From Bacteriovoracaceae bacterium (lineage in GTDB: Bacteria; Bdellovibrionota; Bacteriovoracia; Bacteriovoracales; Bacteriovoracaceae): a DNA stretch of 10,554 bases. A model generated the notes under the pieces. It searched no databases and had not been told where the DNA came from. It worked only from the letters and a program-made list of their open reading frames with translations. Where the stretch lies: positions 1 to 10,554 of the forward strand of contig JAKLJM010000045.1 in NCBI GenBank assembly GCA_023151145.1, in the 5' to 3' direction. This document shows positions 5,734-10,554 of this stretch, one piece after another (positions within the stretch are counted from its first letter, which is position 1; each line of letters starts with the position of its first letter). A program made the translations under genes and the position numbers.

Positions 5734-5772
5734 GTGGACATCATTTTTTAACTGATGTTCACTTAGTTTAAG
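5724..5772. terminator. 20-bp stem hairpin between convergent hemolysin III-like gene and feoB
   Basis: Arms 5724-5743 and 5753-5772 pair over 20 bases with a single G-U wobble (G5737 with U5759) in the plus-strand RNA and one A-C mismatch in the minus-strand RNA. The loop is nine bases (TTTTTTAAC). The last codons and TAA of the plus-strand gene lie in the left arm; the feoB stop is eight bases past the right arm. Neither strand has a proper U-tract after the stem, so it may act as a convergent terminator, RNA end protector or RNase III-type site rather than a textbook terminator. Confidence 0.6.
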
Positions 5773-5779
5773 ATTAAAT

Positions 5780-7636
5780 TTAAATCAGCCACAGAGAAAG
5801 TCGATAAACGATAAACGATCCGACGTAGGCCAAAGTAAAAGTGTACCCCATCATAAACATAGTCCATTTTTTTGATCCAGACTCTCTTCGAAAAGTCGCA
5901 ATCATGGCAATACATTGGGGAGCAAAAACAAACCATACCAGTAGCGATAAAAGACTCGGGATACCAAAGTTTTCGACAACTTTTGTTGTAAAATTTTTTT
6001 CAAACTCTCCATCGCCCTCTTCTCCATCAACCGCTAAAACGGTGGCCAATGTAGAAACGACGACCTCTCGAGCACCCATAGAAGGAATCAAGGCAGTTGT
6101 TAGTCGCCAGTCGAATCCAATAGGAGCAAAAACTGGAGTAAAAACTTTACCAATAGAAGCGGCGTATGAATTTTCGATTAATACTTCTCCATTTTGATTT
6201 CTAGGAAATGTCACTAAAAACCAGATAACAATCGAAAGGGCCAAGATAATAGTTCCCGCTTTTTTAGTAAAAATCTTTACTCTTAGTAAAATGCTTAGAA
6301 AAACACTTTTTATGGACGGAATTCTGTAGCCAGGAAGTTCTAATAATAAATGTGATATCGAACCTGTTATAACGGTACGTTTAAGCACAAAGGCTATTAA
6401 TAAACTTGAGAGCATACTAAAAACGTACATACCAAGCATGGCAAGGCCTCTGACGTTTAAAAAACCTAATACTTTTACATCAGGAAAGATTGAAGCGATA
6501 AGCAAAGTGAATACTGGAATACGAGCTGAACAAGTTGTCACTGGAGCAACCAACATTGTTATCAAGCGCTCTTTATCATTATCAATTGTTCTTGCTGCCA
6601 TTATCCCTGGAATAGAGCAAGCATGACTCGATAACAATGGAACAACTGCTTTTCCAGGTAAGCCTAACCTTCTCATGATTCCATCCATCATTAAGGCTGC
6701 TCTTCCAAGGTATCCGACATCTTCTAAAATAAGTATAAGCAAGAAAAGTAAAATAATTTGTGGCAAGAAGACAAAAACACTCCCGACACCAGAAATAATT
6801 CCATCGGCCAAGAGGCTGGCCAATAATTCATTTGAAACATGAACATGTATGAGTTCAACAATAAAACCTACGCCTTGTTCAATTAAATCAGACAATGGTG
6901 ATGACCATTCAAAAATAGCTTGAAACATAAGAGCGAGAACGATTACTAATACAACAGGTCCGATATAAGGATTCAAAAATATTTTATCTAATTTTTCGGT
7001 TAAAGAATCTGAGTCAATTTTTCTTATTACTGATTTTTGAAGAATAGAATCAATTTTAGAGAAATTTTCTTTAATATTATCTAACTTCCTAAAATGTTGT
7101 GGATCAATATTTTTAAGATAATTATTGTGTGGAGGTAATTTTTTAATAACTTCTATCAAATCTGTTATGCCAAGTTTGTCCTTTGCCGAGGTTGGGACAA
7201 CCGGAACTGCTAATAATTCTTGAAATATTATGAGATCAATTTTTTGATTTCTTTTTTCCGCTAAATCCCACAAATTTAGAGCAACAACGGTTGGAATTTC
7301 TAATGCCATTAATTCAAATAACAAATAAAGACTTTTCTCTAAGTTTGTTGAATCAACCACAACAACTATTCCATCCAATGGTTTAGCCGTTAATTCTTTA
7401 TGTAAAATAACATTTTTTGAAATACGTTCATCAAGAGTACGAGTGTCTAAAGAGTACAATCCAGGTAAATCAATGAACTCAATTTCCACATCTGCATCTG
7501 AGTATATTCCCGTTTTTTTCTCAACTGTTATACCTGGGAAATTTCCAACTCTCTGATTTGCTCCAGTTAAAATATTAAAAAGCGATGATTTTCCGCCATT
7601 TGGGGCACCAACAATAGCTATATGTTTTTTAAGCAT
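5780..7636 (-). CDS. feoB: Ferrous iron transporter FeoB
   Basis: 618-residue inner-membrane Fe2+ transporter. N-terminal G domain: G1 GAPNGGKS (10-17), G2 threonine T37 in PGITVEK, G3 DLPG (56-59), G4 NLWD (121-124), G5 TSAKDK (149-154). A helical linker (about 165-220) leads to the membrane domain, with the gate-type motifs SSHACSIPGIMAART (336-350, C340), APVTTCSARIPVFTLL (364-379, C369), LELPGYRIPS (432-441), FTPVFAPIGFDWR (499-511), SMGAREVVVSTLA (519-531) and FAPQCIAMIATFRRE (571-585, C575). It is shorter than the E. coli protein (about 770 residues) but complete. G1 has Ala for the common Asn and Gly for Ser. ATG 7636-7634 is preceded by AGGGGGA fused to the feoA stop. No feoC is present. 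It carries iron that heme and siroheme synthesis would need. Confidence 0.96.
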   Translation of the reverse strand: MLKKHIAIVGAPNGGKSSLFNILTGANQRVGNFPGITVEKKTGIYSDADVEIEFIDLPGLYSLDTRTLDERISKNVILHKELTAKPLDGIVVVVDSTNLEKSLYLLFELMALEIPTVVALNLWDLAEKRNQKIDLIIFQELLAVPVVPTSAKDKLGITDLIEVIKKLPPHNNYLKNIDPQHFRKLDNIKENFSKIDSILQKSVIRKIDSDSLTEKLDKIFLNPYIGPVVLVIVLALMFQAIFEWSSPLSDLIEQGVGFIVELIHVHVSNELLASLLADGIISGVGSVFVFLPQIILLFLLILILEDVGYLGRAALMMDGIMRRLGLPGKAVVPLLSSHACSIPGIMAARTIDNDKERLITMLVAPVTTCSARIPVFTLLIASIFPDVKVLGFLNVRGLAMLGMYVFSMLSSLLIAFVLKRTVITGSISHLLLELPGYRIPSIKSVFLSILLRVKIFTKKAGTIILALSIVIWFLVTFPRNQNGEVLIENSYAASIGKVFTPVFAPIGFDWRLTTALIPSMGAREVVVSTLATVLAVDGEEGDGEFEKNFTTKVVENFGIPSLLSLLVWFVFAPQCIAMIATFRRESGSKKWTMFMMGYTFTLAYVGSFIVYRLSLWLI

Positions 7637-7645
7637 AATTTCCCC

Positions 7646-7894
7646 CTACATTTCACATTCGTTAGCATGAAAAACATGTATGTGGCTCGCTTCATGATTT
7701 GAAAGAGCAAGCAACGCCCCTTTGACTTCTACAACTAAGGCCGAAGAATTAATGGGTGACTTACATTTTAAATAAACAATTGTTCCTTCCAGAAATCCTA
7801 AGTGATTGAGACGAACGGCCAGTTCATAATCTTGTTCATAGTTTATTTTTTTGATTTTATATTTATTTTTGATTAAGACATCAGTTAGTTTCAT
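7646..7894 (-). CDS. feoA: Ferrous iron transport protein FeoA
   Basis: 82-residue small cytoplasmic SH3-like protein that supports FeoB. It reads MKLTDVLIKNKYKIKKI at the start, then RLNHLGFLEGTIVYLKCKSPINSS (28-51), with the family's L-x-x-L-G-(F/M)-x-x-G-x-x-(V/I) pattern, and ends with an ALLALSNHEASHIHV strand typical of FeoA. I start it at ATG 7894-7892, which has GGAG (7904-7901) six bases upstream, instead of an in-frame ATG 15 bases earlier that has no ribosome site. Its TAG stop forms part of the feoB Shine-Dalgarno sequence, with nine bases between genes, so the pair is one operon. Upstream lie a Crp/Fnr-type core and an overlapping AT-rich palindrome. Confidence 0.9.
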   Translation of the reverse strand: MKLTDVLIKNKYKIKKINYEQDYELAVRLNHLGFLEGTIVYLKCKSPINSSALVVEVKGALLALSNHEASHIHVFHANECEM

Positions 7895-7972
7895 TTGGTA
7901 CTCCGTCATAAGTTCTAGCCATCGAACTTTAATTTAACCCTGCCTACAAACTACCTCAACTGAAAAATATCA

Positions 7973-7992
7973 AACATGACACTAATCATTTA
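7973..7992. promoter_or_regulatory. Candidate Crp/Fnr-type operator upstream of feoA
   Basis: In the feoA direction the site reads ATGAT-TAGT-GTCAT (7989-7976), core TGA-N6-TCA, with half-sites TAAATGAT and AACATGAC similar to those of the norE palindrome. Its centre (7982.5) is about 88 bp before the feoA ATG. The class II -10 position (7953-7948) reads TAGTTT, only 3/6. In E. coli the feo operon is activated by FNR, which makes the site biologically sensible, but the promoter itself is not well defined. Confidence 0.42.
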
Positions 7993-8007
7993 TTTAAAAA
8001 TAATTAG
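7982..8007. promoter_or_regulatory. AT-rich 26-bp inverted repeat upstream of feoA
   Basis: CTAATCATTT (7982-7991) and AAATAATTAG (7998-8007) pair with one mismatch (a G-U wobble in minus-strand RNA). A TTTTTTT run follows on the plus strand (8010-8016). It overlaps the Crp/Fnr-like site. Possible readings are a Fur-like iron operator, a plus-strand terminator-like hairpin facing the actF end, or simple AT-rich chance. It does not match the 19-bp Fur consensus well. Confidence 0.3.
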
Positions 8008-8021
8008 AGTTTTTTTCACAC

Positions 8022-8055
8022 AAAAATGAAAAAGCACCAACTGAAGTTAGTGCTT
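8022..8055 (-). terminator. Intrinsic terminator of the ACIII (act) operon
   Basis: On the minus strand a 10-bp stem AAGCACTAAC / GTTGGTGCTT closes a TTCA loop and is followed by TTTTT-like runs (8033-8029 and 8026-8022). One pair is U-G in the minus-strand RNA but becomes a C-A mismatch on the plus strand, so the structure is oriented for minus-strand transcripts. It begins 34 bases after the actF stop and separates it from feoAB. Confidence 0.85.
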
Positions 8056-8089
8056 ATTATTGATTGGAATTATGAGACTTAAGAACTTG

Positions 8090-9268
8090 TTATTGTTCTA
8101 AATGAACACCTTCTTCAAAATATGGATCATCTTTAATAATTAAAGATTTTGTCGAAAGCATTTTTAAGAAAATTAAAACAAAAAGAGCTGAAAATAGAAG
8201 CGCCGAAATGATCTCATAAGGACCAATAATTGCATCGATATGGTGATGTTCATAAATTTTGGGAGCAACTAGAGTATAGAGATCCACCCAACGACTAACT
8301 AAAATAACGATTGAAACGAATGCCAAATTAAGCAAATTTCTCTTTGAGTTTCTAGTCAATAAGCAAAAGAAAGGAATAACAAATGCTATGACAAAATTTG
8401 TCCAAAACAACCACTTCCAATTTCCATGATCTCTGAGAATGTAATATTGTGTTTCCTCTGGAATATTTGAATACCAAATCAACATATATTGGCAAAACCA
8501 AATATAGGCCCAAAAGGTGCTCATACCAAACATCCATTTTCCTAAATCATGAAAATGGTTAATAGAGACATAATCTTTTAGATATCCCAAATAGTGCAAG
8601 ATGATTAATGAAAGTGTAATAAAAGCTACTCCACCGACAAACATGCCAGAGAAAGTATATACGGAATAGATGGTACTGAACCAATGTGGCTCAATTGACA
8701 TTAATAAATCATAGCTAAAAAATGAAAATGTTAAAGCGAAAAACACCATCGAGATGGCTGAGACAACGGAAAGTTGATCTGAAACCAAAGCACCATTTTT
8801 TTGATGATATTTATTCATTAATTTTTTCAAAACAAAGGCAAAACTCATCCAAATTGAAAAATAAATCAAGATTCTTGTCACAAAAAAAGGCATATTCAAA
8901 TATCCAATTTTTTTAATGAGGATCTCATCATTTTTTACTACATCTAAATGTGTCCATTCATAAATTGTATGGCTTCCAAAAAGTCCAATCAAAACTAAAA
9001 CTAAAGCAACAGGAAGATAACCCATCATGGCTTCAGGAACTCTCTGATAGGCACGCATCCACGAAGACTTCGTCAGATTTTGCAACGAGAGAAAAAAGAG
9101 CCCAGATAATGCCATGCCAGTAAAATAGAAATTATTAATGACAAGATTTACCCAAAACCTGGTTGGTGTATGAAAATAAGAAATGAGCGAAACAATCATT
9201 CCAATCGCAATTGCTCCCCACAGGTATTGTCTCAACATTTTGGGAGTTTCAAAATTTAATTTTTCCAT
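8090..9268 (-). CDS. actF: Alternative Complex III subunit ActF (NrfD-like quinol-interacting paralogue)
   Basis: 392-residue multi-span inner-membrane subunit of ACIII, the quinol:cytochrome c (or high-potential acceptor) oxidoreductase that replaces the bc1 complex. Recognisable stretches: FWVNLVINNFYFTGMALSG (38-56) followed by LQNLTKSSWMRAYQRVPEAMMGYLP, then YLNMPFFVTRILIYFSIW, WFSTIYSVYTFSGMFVGG and WAYIWFCQYMLIWYSNIPEE, all typical of ActF. About ten hydrophobic spans are visible. ATG 9268-9266 has AGAGGA fused to the actE TAG stop; the gap is eight bases. It is the last gene of the operon, with an intrinsic terminator downstream. In many genomes oxidase (cox) genes follow actF; here they do not. 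Confidence 0.9.
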   Translation of the reverse strand: MEKLNFETPKMLRQYLWGAIAIGMIVSLISYFHTPTRFWVNLVINNFYFTGMALSGLFFLSLQNLTKSSWMRAYQRVPEAMMGYLPVALVLVLIGLFGSHTIYEWTHLDVVKNDEILIKKIGYLNMPFFVTRILIYFSIWMSFAFVLKKLMNKYHQKNGALVSDQLSVVSAISMVFFALTFSFFSYDLLMSIEPHWFSTIYSVYTFSGMFVGGVAFITLSLIILHYLGYLKDYVSINHFHDLGKWMFGMSTFWAYIWFCQYMLIWYSNIPEETQYYILRDHGNWKWLFWTNFVIAFVIPFFCLLTRNSKRNLLNLAFVSIVILVSRWVDLYTLVAPKIYEHHHIDAIIGPYEIISALLFSALFVLIFLKMLSTKSLIIKDDPYFEEGVHLEQ

Positions 9269-9276
9269 AGTATCCT

Positions 9277-9822
9277 CTATTCAACTTTTTGTAATTTCTG
9301 AATATATAAAATAACATCCCATCGATCATTATCATCAAGTTGTGCTTCGTGGCTTGGCATGTCTCCATACCCCTTTACGATCGCGTGATAAATTTGACCT
9401 GGTTTATAATTTCGAAGTGCTCTACCGTTAAAGGCTGGTGGTTCGGTATATTTGGTTGCAATAGGTCCATCTCCTAATCCCGTTTTCCCATGGCAAACTA
9501 AGCACATCTTATCATAAAGATATTCACCTCTTTTAAGTCTAGCTTCACTAAACTCCCGAGGATCCATCAGCTCTTCACCTGCTCGTTCTTTTTCGTCATC
9601 AGTATTTCCATAAGTGAAGACTTTGTACCCACGAGCAATGGTCCCTTTTGGTGGGTACATCATAGATGCCCCATTGGGAGTTACACTACTTTGAGAATAA
9701 GCCTCAACAGCTTGTGAATAAACCATATCGGGCATATATTCATAACCTGGCTCATTTTTACTTTTTGCACAGGAAATTAGAAAAAAAATACTAATAATAA
9801 TTAAGGCGTTGGTGCTTTTCAC
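9277..9822 (-). CDS. actE: Alternative Complex III subunit ActE, monoheme cytochrome c lipoprotein
   Basis: 181 residues. The N terminus MKSTNALIIISIFFLISC is a lipoprotein signal with lipobox L-I-S-C (C18), so the cytochrome is tethered on the periplasmic face. The conserved YEYMPDMVYSQAVEAYSQ segment (28-45) is typical of ActE. One heme c site, CLVCH (107-111), follows RGEYLYDKM; the likely axial methionine is M155 in GYGDMPSH. Its heme would be attached by the ResB/CcsA system encoded in the same window. Translation begins at GTG 9822-9820, overlapping the actD TGA as GTGA, with GAGGA upstream. It accepts electrons from the ActA/ActB part of the complex in the known ACIII scheme. Confidence 0.92.
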   Translation of the reverse strand: MKSTNALIIISIFFLISCAKSKNEPGYEYMPDMVYSQAVEAYSQSSVTPNGASMMYPPKGTIARGYKVFTYGNTDDEKERAGEELMDPREFSEARLKRGEYLYDKMCLVCHGKTGLGDGPIATKYTEPPAFNGRALRNYKPGQIYHAIVKGYGDMPSHEAQLDDNDRWDVILYIQKLQKVE

Positions 9823-10334
9823 AGATCTTCCTCATTTAAAATTTTTAAATCACTAGATTTGTTTTTTAAAATGTTTTCTAATTCATTTTGATTGTTATGA
9901 ATTTTTATTAATATTAAAAATTTATCATCTAACTGTCTTAAGTTATAAAGTTTAATCGTTTTGGAAGGGTACAATTTCGAGATAAAGAAAAATGCAGCCA
10001 CAGTACTTAAAGCTCCAAACAAAACCATTAATTCAAATGTAATTGGAATAAAAGCAGGAATTGAAAGCATTGGCTTACCACCGACATTAATTGGCCAGTC
10101 ATAGGCGGATGACCAAATTTGAAAAGCCATGGCCAATACTAATCCAAATCCTCCCGCTACAAATGTCACAAAAGGAAGCCTCGTTCGAGTAATCCCTAAA
10201 AGATCATCAAGTCCATGAACTGGGAAGGGAGTAAAAAAATCTACAATTTCAGCTGAAACATTTTTTACTTCGTGGGCCACATGAACTAAATCATGTTCAT
10301 CATCAAAACTTGCCACTATATATCTATCTCCCAT
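9819..10334 (-). CDS. actD: Alternative Complex III subunit ActD (DUF3341)
   Basis: 171-residue membrane subunit without cofactors, needed for ACIII structure. A cytoplasmic N-terminal part (about 1-55) contains VASFDDEHDLVHVAHEVK and the family FTPFPVHGLDDLLGITRTRLP. Two spans follow (about 55-77 and 100-125), separated by WSSAYDWPINVGGKPMLSIPAFIPITFE, the highly conserved loop of this family. Start chosen at ATG 10334-10332, eight bases after AAGGGG; an in-frame TTG two codons earlier is too close to that ribosome site. The gap to actC is 12 bases and its end overlaps actE (GTGA), so translation is coupled along the operon. Confidence 0.92.
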   Translation of the reverse strand: MGDRYIVASFDDEHDLVHVAHEVKNVSAEIVDFFTPFPVHGLDDLLGITRTRLPFVTFVAGGFGLVLAMAFQIWSSAYDWPINVGGKPMLSIPAFIPITFELMVLFGALSTVAAFFFISKLYPSKTIKLYNLRQLDDKFLILIKIHNNQNELENILKNKSSDLKILNEEDL

Positions 10335-10346
10335 ATTCAAATCCCC

Positions 10347-10554
10347 TTAAACCGAGTCGTTATCTTTTCTAGCAAACTTGTAAACGGACTTAACTTCACT
10401 AACTGCAATGGCCGGAAGGAATCTTACGAATAATAAGAAAAGCGTAAAAAACAATCCAAAACTACCAATAAATGTTGCCACCTCTACCCACGTAGGAGAA
10501 TACATCGCCCAACTTGAAGGTAGATAATCGCGATGAAGCGAAGTTGTAATAATA
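10347..10554 (-). CDS. actC: Alternative Complex III subunit ActC (NrfD family), C-terminal part
   Basis: The last 69 codons plus stop (TAA 10349-10347) of a gene entering from the right edge. The fragment reads HRDYLPSSWAMYSPTWVEV then a hydrophobic span ATFIGSFGLFFTLFLLFVRF followed by LPAIAVSEVKSVYKF. The HRDYLPSSW...YSPTW...GSFG pattern is the signature C terminus of ActC/NrfD-type subunits, which form a quinol-binding helix bundle. Position directly ahead of actD fits the act gene order A-B-C-D-E-F. The N-terminal bulk and actA/actB lie outside the window. Confidence 0.88.
   Translation of the reverse strand, partial: IITTSLHRDYLPSSWAMYSPTWVEVATFIGSFGLFFTLFLLFVRFLPAIAVSEVKSVYKFARKDNDSV

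Noticed and set aside
5841..6626. Plus-strand open frames (5841-6197 and 6438-6626) inside feoB
   Set aside because: They are antisense to conserved FeoB membrane motifs, with low-complexity, non-protein-like composition.
7895..7909. Longer feoA start (five extra residues)
   Set aside because: No Shine-Dalgarno precedes that ATG, while the next ATG has GGAG at six bases and gives the usual FeoA N terminus.
8352..8916. Short open frames inside actF (8352-8537 minus, 8722-8916 plus)
   Set aside because: They overlap conserved ActF coding sequence in other frames and lack start signals.
1..10554. CRISPR arrays, tRNA/rRNA genes, insertion sequences, attachment sites
   Set aside because: No regularly spaced repeats, no cloverleaf-like or rRNA-like sequence, no transposase or terminal repeats were seen; composition is even across the window.

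Overview
The window is AT-rich (roughly two-thirds A+T by eye) and densely coded. It comes from a Gram-negative bacterium that respires with Alternative Complex III (ACIII) and builds c-type cytochromes with the ResB/CcsA (System II) machinery. Low GC, ACIII, System II, a split FeoA/FeoB and a NorE/NorF-like pair would fit a Bacteriovorax/Bdellovibrio-type lineage. That placement is inferred from style and gene content, not from a marker gene.

Layout, left to right. (1) Minus strand, 1-645: a precorrin-2 dehydrogenase (siroheme) gene, translationally coupled to the first 24 codons of a lipoprotein that runs off the left edge. (2) Plus strand, 764-3643: a possible 26-codon leader ORF, then resB and ccsA overlapping by ATGA, for periplasmic heme delivery and cytochrome c assembly. 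(3) Minus strand, 3635-4024: an OsmC-family thiol peroxidase, tail-to-tail with ccsA (9 bp overlap). (4) Plus strand, 4144-5733: a subunit III-like protein (NorE type), a small subunit IV/NorF-like membrane protein, and a hemolysin III/YqfA-family membrane protein. (5) Minus strand, 5780-7894: feoA-feoB ferrous iron uptake. (6) Minus strand, 8090-10554: the tail of actC, then actD, actE and actF of ACIII, closed by a clear intrinsic terminator. No RNA gene, mobile element or CRISPR array was seen.

The genes share a theme of iron and heme supply, heme modification, cytochrome c maturation and respiratory complexes. Regulation may link them. Three intergenic promoter regions (between the siroheme gene and resB, between osmC and norE, and upstream of feoA) each hold a Crp/Fnr-type operator with core TGA-N6-TCA and extended half-site close to AANATGAY. 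The best is a perfect 26-bp palindrome at 4076-4101. A TATATT -10 box lies at exactly the spacing expected for a class II FNR/DNR-type activated promoter. The working hypothesis is a small oxygen- or NO-responsive regulon covering heme/cytochrome assembly, a NorEF-like pair and ferrous iron uptake.

At several operon junctions a TAG stop codon is fused to the Shine-Dalgarno sequence of the next gene (feoA/feoB, actE/actF). The same arrangement at the end of the 26-codon ORF before resB is the main reason to take that tiny ORF seriously.
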